From assembly GCF_002741015.1 (NCBI RefSeq), contig NZ_CP016620.1, positions 529,710 to 593,709 of the forward strand: a stretch of 64,000 bases of DNA. The letters are read 5' to 3'. The notes below the pieces were generated by a model that worked only from the letters and a program-made list of their open reading frames with translations, ran no database searches and was not told the DNA's origin. This DNA comes from Microvirga ossetica (GTDB lineage: Bacteria; Pseudomonadota; Alphaproteobacteria; Rhizobiales; Beijerinckiaceae). Each line of letters opens with the position of its first letter. Position 1 is the first letter of the stretch. Positions 42,800-51,367 of this stretch are shown here, in pieces. The translations under genes were made by a program, and so were the position numbers.

Positions 42800-44695
42800 A
42801 TGGCGATGTGTTTCTGGCGAATAGCCATACCATTGCGTTGCTTTCTCGCGTTGCCAGTCATCGCCTGGCTCGCCATGGTACCCGTTCTGCTGGCGTCGAC
42901 GGGCAGTCGGGCGGATGCAGAGCCTAAGCGGGTCTTAATGCTGCATTCGTTCGGTCTTCGCTTCAAGCCGTGGACCGATCGGGCGCAAGTCATCCGCGAG
43001 GAAATAAGCCGGCGAAAGTCAGTAGACTTTCAAGACCACTCGCTTCTGAATGCGCGGCTGAATGACGACAAATCAGAAGGTCCGTTTGTCGATTATCTTC
43101 GCGCGCTCTACACCAGTCAGCCGCCTGATCTAATTGTCGCCATCGGTGCACCTGCCGCGAACTTTGTGCAACGGCACCGTTCGGACCTGTTTCCAAATGC
43201 ACCCATGGTCTTCACTGCTGTCCAACAGCTTCGGGTCGACCCCGACAAGCTAACCGACAACGACACAGTGGTCGCGGCCGCCGACGACTACGCTCCTCTT
43301 TTTGAAAACATCCTTCGCGTTCAACCCTCTACCAAGCTCATCGCCATCGTAAGCGGGGCTTCTCCCAATGAAAAATTCTGGCAGGGAGTGCTGCGGCGAG
43401 TACTCGAGCCCTTCGCCGGGCGAGTCGAGATCAAGTGGTACAACGAGCTGTCATTCGAGGGTATTCTGAAGGATGCATCTAATCTTCCACCTCATAGCGC
43501 CATATTCTGGCAACTCATGAACGTCGATGCGGCGGGCGTGGTTCATGAAGGCGGCACTGCGCTACTCCGACTCTCTGCAACTGCGAACGCACCGATTTTT
43601 GCCTATGATGACGCCTTTTTCGGAGAGGCGATCCTCGGCGGTCCCATGGCATCCGTCGTTGAGGGAAGCAAGGCGGCCGCGGCAGTTGCCCTTCGCATCC
43701 TCGACGGGGAAAAGCCTGGCGACATTAAGACTCCTCCAACCCCCCTCGCATCGCCAAAATTCGACTGGCGGCAAGTGCAGCGCTGGGGAATTAGCGAGAG
43801 CGACCTTCCACCGGGAAGTACGGTTCTCTTCAAACCGCCCACGATGTGGGAAACCTATCGCTGGCAAATTCTCACCGCCTGCACCGTTATTTCGCTTCAA
43901 GCTCTGCTCATTGTGCTCCTGCTGCTCGAGCGGCAGCGCCGCTATCTGGCAGAAGTGCAATCGAGGCAGCGAATGGTGGAGCTGGCGCACATGAACCGGC
44001 AGGCGACTGCCGGACAATTGTCGGCCTCGATTGCGCACGAACTCAATCAGCCGCTCGGTGCCATCCTCAACAACGCGGAAGCGGCCACCTTGATCATCGA
44101 TTCCCCGTCGCCGAACCTGCAGGAAGTCAAATCGATCATCGAGGACATCAAACGCGACGATCAACGGGCAAGCGAGGTCATCAAGCGTTTGCGGCGTCTG
44201 CTCACGCGAGGCGCCTTCGACTCGCAGGAGGTCGACCTCAACGAAGTGGTCGGCGAAGTGTTCAGAATCCTGTCCGCACAGGCCGCCGCGCGTGACGTGA
44301 GGCTGGACAAAAAGCTCACTCCCCACCGATTGCCCGTCACCGGGGACCGCATCCAGCTCCAACAGGTCATCTTGAATCTGGTCGTCAACGGAATCGATGC
44401 GATTGCGGACATGCCGAACGGAGTGCGCGAGATTGCCTGTACGTCATGGGCGTCGGACGGATTGGCGCATGTCTCGATCCGCGATACTGGACCGGGGATA
44501 CCGCCGGATCGGCTCGAGCAGCTGTTCGAGCCGTTCTTTACCACGAAGCCAGAAGGCATGGGCATGGGACTGTGCATTGCCCATACCATCATTGAGTCGC
44601 ACGGTGGCAAGATCTCGGCGGAAACCCGTTCCAGCGGCGCTGTCTTTTACGTGAGCCTGCCCCTGGCTAAGACCACACGATCAAGCATGCAGTAG
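42800..44695 (+). CDS. Sensor histidine kinase with periplasmic substrate-binding-like domain (module B)
   Basis: About 631 residues, paralogue of the kinase at 26175 along its whole length. Signal/anchor, then a PF04392-like periplasmic domain (RVLMLHSFGLRFKPW, PDLIVAIGAPAANFVQRHRS), a second span (ILTACTVISLQALLIVLLLL), HisKA with the phosphoacceptor in SIAHELNQPLGAIL, and HATPase (ILNLVVNGIDAI, GMGMGLCIAHTIIESHGG). The periplasmic domain differs most from copy A, so the ligand may differ. Start ATG 42800 or 42806; both have weak purine stretches upstream. Confidence 0.87.
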   Translation: MAMCFWRIAIPLRCFLALPVIAWLAMVPVLLASTGSRADAEPKRVLMLHSFGLRFKPWTDRAQVIREEISRRKSVDFQDHSLLNARLNDDKSEGPFVDYLRALYTSQPPDLIVAIGAPAANFVQRHRSDLFPNAPMVFTAVQQLRVDPDKLTDNDTVVAAADDYAPLFENILRVQPSTKLIAIVSGASPNEKFWQGVLRRVLEPFAGRVEIKWYNELSFEGILKDASNLPPHSAIFWQLMNVDAAGVVHEGGTALLRLSATANAPIFAYDDAFFGEAILGGPMASVVEGSKAAAAVALRILDGEKPGDIKTPPTPLASPKFDWRQVQRWGISESDLPPGSTVLFKPPTMWETYRWQILTACTVISLQALLIVLLLLERQRRYLAEVQSRQRMVELAHMNRQATAGQLSASIAHELNQPLGAILNNAEAATLIIDSPSPNLQEVKSIIEDIKRDDQRASEVIKRLRRLLTRGAFDSQEVDLNEVVGEVFRILSAQAAARDVRLDKKLTPHRLPVTGDRIQLQQVILNLVVNGIDAIADMPNGVREIACTSWASDGLAHVSIRDTGPGIPPDRLEQLFEPFFTTKPEGMGMGLCIAHTIIESHGGKISAETRSSGAVFYVSLPLAKTTRSSMQ

Positions 44696-44729
44696 CCGAT
44701 GCCACTCCTCGCCCTACAAAGGTGGCAGC

Positions 44730-45125
44730 TCAGCGCTTCCTGTCGTTTTGAGCAACCGATTTAACGGCTTCGATCAGGCGGTCAGAAGGGAATGGCTTGT
44801 GCAGATACGCGACACAACCCGCTTCCAAAGCCGCCTTGCGCGTGGCCTCGCTATCGACGGCCGTGATGAAGATGACGGGCAGCGAATGGCCCGAACGCGT
44901 CAACTGACGCCGCAGCTCAATTCCGGACATGTGCTGCAAATGAACATCCAGGACGAGGCAGGTGGCCTCGCCCAAGTGCGCGCCCTCGAGAAAGCCTTCG
45001 GCGCTGCTGAAGACCTCGGTCTCGAATCCATGGACCTGCAACACCCGCTGCACCGCGCGCAGCATACCTGGGTCATCGTCGACAACGATGACCCGATGGG
45101 ACGTGCCCAAGGTTGAAGATCGCAT
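44730..45125 (-). CDS. Receiver-only response regulator (module B)
   Basis: About 131 residues, almost identical to the protein at 28114: same DDD acidic pocket, phosphoacceptor in LVLDVHLQHMSG and Lys in LHKPFPSD. It differs at EAGC and in the C-terminal tail (VKSVAQNDRKR instead of VETIIGKGSGR). The near-identity breaks off exactly where the tail begins, consistent with a recombination endpoint at about 44764. Confidence 0.85.
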   Translation of the reverse strand: MRSSTLGTSHRVIVVDDDPGMLRAVQRVLQVHGFETEVFSSAEGFLEGAHLGEATCLVLDVHLQHMSGIELRRQLTRSGHSLPVIFITAVDSEATRKAALEAGCVAYLHKPFPSDRLIEAVKSVAQNDRKR

Positions 45126-45489
45126 GGCCGGGCCCGTTACAGCATGGGTGACCTCAGAGGAGAGCGCATTCAAGATTTTCAGCCGCCAGTGTTTCTTGCG
45201 CCCATTGTGCAGGTTCCGTTGGCTAATCCTATTGTCCCTGAGGACAGTGTCGCTTGGCCAGGACAGGGTTGGCCTCGGTGGCGTGGTGTTATCGTCCGAT
45301 CCCGGCTGGCTGCTCGGCCAGAATGCCAAGGCGCTCCGCAATCAGCACAAGCTCGGCGACGGTCGCAATGTGCAACTTGTCCATGATGTTGCTGCGATGG
45401 GCCTTGATCGTCCGCTCGGTCGCCCCAAGCTCGCGCCCGATCTCCTTGTTCATCTTTCCCCGAGCGACGCGTTCGAAAACCTGTCGTTC
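44764..45489. repeat. 726-bp near-identical block shared with module A
   Basis: Counterpart of 28148-28873, one difference in 726 bases. Confidence 0.85.
45231..45248. promoter_or_regulatory. Palindromic operator candidate (module B, site 1)
   Basis: ATTGTCCCTGAGGACAGT, upstream of the receiver-only gene, inside the near-identical block. Confidence 0.6.
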
Positions 45490-45924
45490 TCGAGGTGTCA
45501 GGCTGCCGACCAGCTTCTGCAGCGAGTGGAGCTGCTCGTTTTTCTCCTGTGACGCTCGACTGCGGGCCATCGCCCGCTCGAGGGTCGCGATCAACTCGTC
45601 TTTCGGGACCGGCTTTGTCAGGAGATCGTCGGCCCCTGCTTTCATGACCTTGACGGTGGTGCGGACGTCCGCATGGCCTGTCAGGAAGACGATGGGCAGG
45701 TGCGAGCCCAAGGCCGCCAGCCGGTCCTGCAAGTCCGGACCGCTCAAGCCGGGGATCCTGATATCGAGAAGAATGCAGCTCGGGCCGGCATCATCGGGCA
45801 GTCGCTGCAGCAATTGTTCGGCCGATTCATAGGTTTCGACAGCATAGCCGGAGGCACGCAAAAGACGCTGGGTTGCGGTGCGGAACGACTCATCGTCGTC
45901 AACGATGTGCACGACGGCTGGCAC
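45289..45924 (-). CDS. FixJ/LuxR-type response regulator (module B)
   Basis: About 211 residues with the same receiver plus LuxR-type output architecture as the protein at 28673 (VHIVDDDESF, ILLDIRIPGLSG, LTPRERQVFERVARGKMNKE). The output domain is identical to copy A, so both proteins should recognise the same DNA. The receiver differs at scattered residues, mostly on the face that contacts the kinase or near its C-terminal helix. GTG 45924 is preferred over GTG 45933 for the same ribosome-binding-site reason as in module A. Confidence 0.86.
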   Translation of the reverse strand: MPAVVHIVDDDESFRTATQRLLRASGYAVETYESAEQLLQRLPDDAGPSCILLDIRIPGLSGPDLQDRLAALGSHLPIVFLTGHADVRTTVKVMKAGADDLLTKPVPKDELIATLERAMARSRASQEKNEQLHSLQKLVGSLTPRERQVFERVARGKMNKEIGRELGATERTIKAHRSNIMDKLHIATVAELVLIAERLGILAEQPAGIGR

Positions 45925-46194
45925 GTGTGTCACTCCCGTTCCGACCTGCTAACGGCAGGTTTGCGTAAATTCCTGCGCCCCGCGCAGACGGCGCTTTGCC
46001 GAGATCGGGCCGCCCTCTTCCGACCATGGTGCACCGCTGATCCGGTGGTCCGGCGGGCGTCATTCGCTCGGGCTTTCGAGAGACCACTTGCAAGGCATGA
46101 CCGCCTCCTGGGTGCTGGAGGGTTGCGAGCCCGCCTGCGTCGTCTGCTCCGAGGTGCCAGGCGCAACCCAAATATCCTCTGAGGAGCAAAACCG

Positions 46195-46212
46195 ATTGTC
46201 CCTGAGGACAAT
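46195..46212. promoter_or_regulatory. Palindromic operator candidate (module B, site 2, perfect)
   Basis: ATTGTCC-CTGA-GGACAAT, a perfect inverted repeat with 7-bp arms. It is the most symmetric of the six sites. Confidence 0.7.
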
Positions 46213-46224
46213 GTCCCCAAGGTC

Positions 46225-46242
46225 ACTGTGCCTCAGGACAAT
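46225..46242. promoter_or_regulatory. Palindromic operator candidate (module B, site 3)
   Basis: ACTGTGCCTCAGGACAAT, identical to site 3 of module A and at the same 30-bp centre-to-centre distance from site 2. The bases after it (AGCGCAATCAATCCTG) are also conserved between modules. Confidence 0.65.
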
Positions 46243-46417
46243 AGCGCAATCAATCCTGAGCATTGTAGCGTCGCATCATCAGGCATCCCTCCTGGTTTTG
46301 GGGAGCCTACTCCGGACGATGCAAGCGTGACGGTCGCGGCTGTTGTTGAGATCAGGCATCGCCAACCAGACACGACCCGGTAAGCCCTCAGGGACGAACA
46401 GTGGACAAAGGCAACCG

Positions 46418-46855
46418 ATGCCCATCTTCGACCATTCCGCATCGCGACCCGGCTGCGCCGAGGCCAACCTCCCGCAAAGCGTTCTTGGCCCGGCGAAACC
46501 GAGCTTTCCGTCCCTCCAACTCCTCTCGGGAGATTTTCGCGGGCGGCAACGGCGCGCGAGCGTCAAGCGCGCCCTGGTCGTCCTCGCTTTGCTCGGACTG
46601 TTCTGCGGCTCGGCAGCCGTGATGAGCGAGAGGCCCCAGCCTCCACCGGGTGCTGCGCCGGTCTGGCTTCCGGCCGCGGCCCACGCGCCCGTTCGAGCAC
46701 ACGCCAAGGCCAGGACGGAGCTGCCGGCCTCAGAATCCCTCACCGAAATGACCTATTGCCTGTGGTCGGAGGCCCCTGGCGAGCCCCCCGCCGCCAGCCG
46801 TCTGGTTGCCGAAGCCGATATCGATTCAGGAGCACTCCATGCCAGAAGTTGCTGA
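46418..46855 (+). CDS. Possible small membrane protein upstream of AraC regulator B
   Basis: An open frame of 145 codons from ATG 46418 (MPIFDHSASRPGCAEANLPQ) contains one hydrophobic segment (ALVVLALLGLFCGSAAVM) followed by a Pro/Ala-rich tail. It overlaps the AraC start by 17 bases. There is no counterpart in module A and no clear ribosome binding site. It may be a chance frame in GC-rich DNA. Confidence 0.3.
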   Translation: MPIFDHSASRPGCAEANLPQSVLGPAKPSFPSLQLLSGDFRGRQRRASVKRALVVLALLGLFCGSAAVMSERPQPPPGAAPVWLPAAAHAPVRAHAKARTELPASESLTEMTYCLWSEAPGEPPAASRLVAEADIDSGALHARSC

Positions 46856-48098
46856 CAACCCGTCGGGCCTGAGCAACGGCCGACCGCATCCTGAAGCGGC
46901 AGAGAGCCTGCTCACGGCAATACCGACGCGCTTGCTGCCGGCCGGGTATACCCACCTCGGCGCGGCCAGGGAGATTGCCCCGACCCTGCGCGCGTTCGGC
47001 CTCGATCCCGATCCGATCATCCAGGCGGCGGGGCTCGACCCGCGTCTGTTCGACGACAGCGCCAGCGTCATCCCGTACCGGGCTCTGGGCCGGCTGTGCG
47101 CGTTGAGCGTGGCCCGGACCCGGTGCCGGCATTTCGGTCTCCTGGTCGGCCGACGGACGACGATCCTGTCGCTGGGGCTGGTCGGCCGCCTGATGCTGCA
47201 CTCGGAGACCTTCGGGGACGCCTTGCGCGGTCTGGTGGCTCATCTCAGTGTGCAGGACCGGGTCATCGTCCCGTCGCTCGACGTGGCCGGCGACACGGCC
47301 GTTTTCAGCCACGCCGTCTATCAGCCCGGGATGGAAAGCGCGGATCAGATCACCGACGGCGCCATCGCCTGTGCGGTCAACGCCATCCGGGCCCTGCTCG
47401 GGGCGGACTGGGCGCCGTCGGAGGTGCTGCTGGCCCGCGGCCAGCCGGCGGATGCCGAGCCCTATCGGCGGCATTTCCGGGCCCCGGTCAGGTTCGATCA
47501 GGAGATCGCCGCGCTGGTGTTTCCGAGCCGTTGTCTGGAGCGTCGCATCGCCGGCGCCGATCCCCTGTTGCGGGCCATGCTGGAGGAGCGGATCCAGCAG
47601 CTCAAGGGCGCTCAGGGCTCCGAATTCCCGGACGACATCCGCCGGTTGCTGCGCATGCGGCTGACGAACGACCGTTGTTCGGCCGATGCCATCGCCGATC
47701 TGCTGGCAATCCACCGCCGCACCCTGTGCCGCCGCCTGAAAGGAGGTGGCATGGGCTACCGGGCGATTACCAATGAGATCCGGTTCGAGATCGCGCGTCA
47801 GTTGCTGGAGGACACGACGGTGTCGCTGGGCGAGATTGCGGCGGCCCTCGACTATTCGGAGGCGAGCGCCTTTACGCGGGCCTTCCGGCGCTGGTCCGGC
47901 GAGACCCCGACCGCCTGGCGGGCGAAGCACCGCCGCGACGGGCAGCAGAGCTCACACGAGCCGCAAAGCGGCCCGTCCCAACACGGCGACGACCAGGGGA
48001 GAACAGTCGATGAAGAGCCATCCGATCGCGGCCATCGAATTGCGGTACAACCTATTCCGGCACAAGTGGCGACCGGGGCTGTGTTGTGCGGTGCCTGA
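46839..48098 (+). CDS. AraC-family transcriptional regulator (module B)
   Basis: A 419-residue paralogue of the regulator at 29595, with the same arabinose-binding-like domain (AAGLDPRLFDDSASVIPYRA, HFGLLVGRRTTILSLGLVGR) and AraC domain (ADAIADLLAIHRRTLCRRLK, EIAAALDYSEASAFTRAFRR). It is about 50 residues longer at the C terminus with a polar tail. CAGGAG lies seven bases before ATG 46839. It is divergent from the LuxR regulator of module B, although about 900 bases away, with the operator pair between. Confidence 0.86.
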   Translation: MPEVADNPSGLSNGRPHPEAAESLLTAIPTRLLPAGYTHLGAAREIAPTLRAFGLDPDPIIQAAGLDPRLFDDSASVIPYRALGRLCALSVARTRCRHFGLLVGRRTTILSLGLVGRLMLHSETFGDALRGLVAHLSVQDRVIVPSLDVAGDTAVFSHAVYQPGMESADQITDGAIACAVNAIRALLGADWAPSEVLLARGQPADAEPYRRHFRAPVRFDQEIAALVFPSRCLERRIAGADPLLRAMLEERIQQLKGAQGSEFPDDIRRLLRMRLTNDRCSADAIADLLAIHRRTLCRRLKGGGMGYRAITNEIRFEIARQLLEDTTVSLGEIAAALDYSEASAFTRAFRRWSGETPTAWRAKHRRDGQQSSHEPQSGPSQHGDDQGRTVDEEPSDRGHRIAVQPIPAQVATGAVLCGA

Positions 48099-48279
48099 GG
48101 CCGATCCGGTCCCAAGCTTTGTCACGAGCGAGCAGTGGGACTTCGGGGGCACCTGGGAGGGCGCGATCTCTCCGCCCGGGTTGAATCCGACGACAGCCGA
48201 GCCTGGGATGCGTTTCAACGGCTTTCATCTGTTCCAGAGCGTTGGCCCTCATGGGAGGTTGGCCCTCATGAGGGTCTGA
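48010..48279 (+). CDS. Small hypothetical protein overlapping the AraC gene
   Basis: 89 residues: MKSHPIAAIELRYNLFRHKW, then CAVPEADPVPSFVTSEQWDF and RFNGFHLFQSV. A good AGGGGAG ribosome binding site precedes ATG 48010, within the end of the AraC gene (89-base overlap in another frame). Its Trp-, Phe- and Tyr-rich composition looks natural. No family recognised. It would be cotranscribed with the AraC gene. Confidence 0.5.
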   Translation: MKSHPIAAIELRYNLFRHKWRPGLCCAVPEADPVPSFVTSEQWDFGGTWEGAISPPGLNPTTAEPGMRFNGFHLFQSVGPHGRLALMRV

Positions 48280-48430
48280 CGAGGTCGGACTGTCCTGCGG
48301 CGTTTGGCTGCCGCGAGGCGTTGCGAGGCGAGGAACGCGAATTGCAGCGCGATGACCGACGCAGCGGGCTCCTGCCGTTCTGATGCGACTCTGCTGGGAC
48401 GCGGTCGGTAGGGCGACCGGGGATGGGACA

Positions 48431-48763
48431 TCAACCCCTCTTGGCGTGCCGTTCCTGGGCCAAGGCGAGAAAGTATCGTGTCGCTGCCCTGGCCTCGTCG
48501 AGATCCTGGCAGCCCCGGCTGTCAATGCTGCGAGCGACGGTGAGGTCAAACAGCTCGACCCAGAGCGAGCGCATCTCCGCCCGCCCGGACCGCGGCAACT
48601 CTATAAGGCGGAGTTCCCAATTCGCGATCGTTGTGATCGGCATTGACCCGGCGCTATCGGCCCGCCTGGGGAGTTGCATCAGGCGGGTGTACGCCGCGTT
48701 CAGCAAGTGCTGGGAGTGATCGGGACCAAGGTCCCGAGGCGGGTCATCGTTTCTGGAGGTCAT
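48431..48763 (-). CDS. Small hypothetical protein
   Basis: 110 residues: MTSRNDDPPRDLGPDHSQHL, then WELRLIELPRSGRAEMRSLW and RAATRYFLALAQERHAKRG. Mostly helical, no signal peptide. AAGGTG lies about eight bases before ATG 48763. Unrecognised, but composition and ribosome binding site support a real gene. Confidence 0.5.
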   Translation of the reverse strand: MTSRNDDPPRDLGPDHSQHLLNAAYTRLMQLPRRADSAGSMPITTIANWELRLIELPRSGRAEMRSLWVELFDLTVARSIDSRGCQDLDEARAATRYFLALAQERHAKRG

Positions 48764-49452
48764 GGTCGCACCTTGCTGCGGTCGAGCTTCCGCGGATAAC
48801 TTCAGCAGCGCCGATCCGCCCGGGCTGCCCCGAGACGCCGACTACTCGGTCGTCCTCATCCGGGAGATGCGGTGGATATCAGCGCCGCTCCGGGGCCGTC
48901 TTGCTAGAGTCGGCCAACTGCTTGCGCATGGGCCCTTTCATAGACTTACCCGCCTCAAGATCCGGTCGCGGCAATGCCGCTTTGTCGTCTCGGACGACAG
49001 CACCGAGGCGATCTCCTGCGGCGCACCCACCCTTGATGAATCCAGTTGGTGTCCCTGGCATCGGCAACAGGTGTACGCCAGCCCCAGTCCAAGGGAAAAA
49101 TATGCCGAGGGGTCCCATTCTGGAGAAGGGGCTCGTGCGAACCCCGCATCGCCCTTGCGGCGATCGGCGCTAGGATCACACCTGCTCCAGTGCAGCCCTG
49201 GCAACCTCTCTGGCCCCGCGTGTCATGCTTGCTCTCTCCCATGTCAAAGCGAGCATGCGCATCTGGCACGTGGCCGGCGATGCGAGCCCATTGGGGCAGA
49301 AGCCCTCTCTCACGCTGCAAGGGATTTTTGGGGCTGTCTCAAAAGGACAAGCCGCTGGCTCAGCCAATCAAGCAACTCTGGTCGTCAGGTCTAGGGTGAG
49401 ATGTTGCGGCAAGAGCATCTGAGTCTCATCTTCTGTCAGATCGGAAAGCAAT
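48764..49452. other. Gene-poor stretch with a GcrA-like Cys/His fragment
   Basis: A plus-strand frame from about 48866 to 49170 contains RQCRFVVSDDSTEAISCGAP then SSWCPWHRQQVY. The spacing C-x12-C-x9-C-x2-H matches the C-terminal zinc-like motif of GcrA-family regulators of alphaproteobacteria. The N-terminal DNA-binding part is not recognisable, so this is either a short relative or a remnant. Nothing else is supported in the stretch. Confidence 0.35.
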
Positions 49453-49785
49453 ATGCGGGATATGACCTACTCCGTCTACGCTAATGCTCTTCGTGATGCC
49501 TATAGGGCTCTTGACGAGGCGCGGCGTGCACGTCGTGAGGCCGCCCATACTCTCGCAACAATCCGCGAGACGCTGGATCTGGTATTAGAGACTGCCTACC
49601 AGAAGCAGACATTTGGTCCCCTTAACCGCTTGTTTGATGAGGAAGAAGCTGCTCTCGCAGCCCAAGAACTCGCGATAGCCATGGTCAGGGAGGCGGAAAG
49701 ACGAGTATCCGCTCTCAGTACCGCTCTTGCTTTTGAAAACGGGCGTATAACGGCGGGGCAGGTATCCCCTGGCCGAATGCACTGA
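49453..49785 (+). CDS. Small coiled-coil hypothetical protein
   Basis: 110 residues: MRDMTYSVYANALRDAYRAL, DEARRARREAAHTLATIRET and a second helical segment (EEEAALAAQELAIAMVREAE). Long amphipathic helices suggest a coiled coil. A CGGAAAG stretch precedes ATG 49453; ATG 49462 is an alternative. No family recognised. Confidence 0.55.
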   Translation: MRDMTYSVYANALRDAYRALDEARRARREAAHTLATIRETLDLVLETAYQKQTFGPLNRLFDEEEAALAAQELAIAMVREAERRVSALSTALAFENGRITAGQVSPGRMH

Positions 49786-50226
49786 TTAGCGGACTCATCC
49801 CGAACCTCTCCCTATGGGCAGATTGCCGAGTGCGGGACGCTGGCTGATATTCCGGCTATCATGCCGCGCTATACCGTCTTTCTGTATAATCAACCCAACC
49901 GCGTCAGGTATCCTAAGACCATGACTTTAACGGACGTAGATGCCGCAAGTCGCGCTGCCCGATGGGTGCTGCCATGATCCCAGCAACGAAGACGAATGCT
50001 GTAATGATGAGATCAGCTCGCCCATAGACGGCAATCAGATCCTTCCCATCATTCCGCACCGTTGTGTTGTTGAAGTTGCCAGAGTCGTGAAGCTTGACTG
50101 TGGCGCGATCAAGACACGTTTGGAAGGGTCTCCCCTCACTACTACGAGCCCTTATAGCGTGGGCTCGTGGGTTTGATCGTCAATGTTGGAATGGCCCGAA
50201 CGTTGGTGACAGCTGCCTCTTGGCAA
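49786..50226. other. Gene-free stretch
   Basis: A 78-codon frame at 49940 has an unnatural composition and no ribosome binding site. I see no gene or structured element. Confidence 0.3.
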
Positions 50227-50367
50227 CTAACCGAGCGCGTACACGACAGCCCAAGCGATGATGCCTAATGCGATCAACAAGCCGAGCCAATTGAGCACAC
50301 GAGACAACTTATCGGTAGCGGGCGACTCCTTAGCGACCACCAAGAGCTTGTCATTATCGTCATCCAT
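50227..50367 (-). CDS. Small single-span membrane protein
   Basis: A 46-residue protein: MDDDNDKLLVVAKESPATDK, LSRVLNWL and one C-terminal span (GLLIALGIIAWAVVYALG). A GAGAG stretch lies about nine bases before the ATG. It follows the DUF2188-like gene on the same strand by about 30 bases, so it may be its second gene. Confidence 0.5.
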   Translation of the reverse strand: MDDDNDKLLVVAKESPATDKLSRVLNWLGLLIALGIIAWAVVYALG

Positions 50368-50400
50368 GTTACAGAACTCTCACAAAAGGCGTCAGGCGTT

Positions 50401-50613
50401 TTAAGGATCTGTCCTTCGAGTGGTTGAAGTCGTCTTCACCCCTCCCGCCGTGACGACGACAACCGCCTCAAACCCCTCCTGCCGACGATTTGAGGCCAAG
50501 GCAAAAGCGGCTGAGAGTGCTTGTTCCTCAGTGGCGTGAGCCGAGATGGCCCGCCCCTCGTGCGAGACCGACCAAACATCATCCCCTGTCCGCGTGACCA
50601 CAACCCGTTCCAC
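50401..50613 (-). CDS. DUF2188-like small protein
   Basis: About 70 residues, MERVVVTRTGDDVWSVSHEG (initiated by GTG 50613 with AAAGGAG eight bases upstream), then EEQALSAAFALASNRRQEGF. Paralogue of the protein at 39153. The frame extends to a GTG at 50637, but the shorter start matches the paralogue and the ribosome binding site. Confidence 0.6.
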   Translation of the reverse strand: MERVVVTRTGDDVWSVSHEGRAISAHATEEQALSAAFALASNRRQEGFEAVVVVTAGGVKTTSTTRRTDP

Positions 50614-51367
50614 GCTTGTGGCTCCTTTGGAGACCACCGCCGAGCCTACCTATCTGCCGCTGTTTCGCAATAAACTCAAAGGGATAAGGGGCATTTTAGA
50701 ATCGCTCTCAAAAGGATAGCACAGCAAACCCTCCAGGTTAAGCTGAGGGCCCTTCAAGGGCTTCGTCCGTCATTAATACGGATTTGAGTAACGAGGGCAC
50801 GTGACTTTGAATTGTTTGCCTAGAGCGCGAGGAATGCCTCTCAGAGAACCCTGGACATTTGATTCAAACGTCCACGCCCTCGCGTCGAAGCCGAGGGCAA
50901 ACGATTCATGCTTTCACCAAGCCCGCTCCGGAGAGCTCTGGCAGGCATCTGATGTCTCGAGCGTGGAAAGTTGCCCGGGAGCCTAGAAGGGCCGTGGGCG
51001 GCCTTCTAATGAGGTTTTGGCCTGCTGGCCCCAAACCGCTGGGAAGGGAACCAGCCTATCGTTGTCGTTCTCAGCGACTGGCCATTCAAAGGGCTTGACC
51101 AGAATCCCCGGAATAAGAGAACAGTACCGGTTGGAGGGCCGCGCAAGTGTAGGACCGAGCGTTCTTTGTATCTTTAGTCTCGGAGTTACTCAGCCAATAC
51201 GTGCCCCTCAAAGACAATTCGGCTTTATCGCGTTCAATCACAAAAATGTGACTGCATATCACGGTTAGGAGTTTTATTCTAACCTGATCAATGTCTGGAA
51301 TCCGACAGACGAAGCTCTCGCAGCTTACTAACTTTCTCGTAACAGGAGAAATTAAGCAGGGGCATAG
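50614..51367. other. Long gene-free stretch upstream of the LuxR regulator
   Basis: No supported gene over 750 bases. The right part (51240-51340) is AT-richer and probably carries the regulator's promoter. No repeat was seen. Confidence 0.3.

Larger units (their letters stand above)
45934..46417. other. Divergent regulatory region of module B
   Basis: Holds the two palindromes at 46195 and 46225. No gene is supported between 45934 and 46417. Confidence 0.35.
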
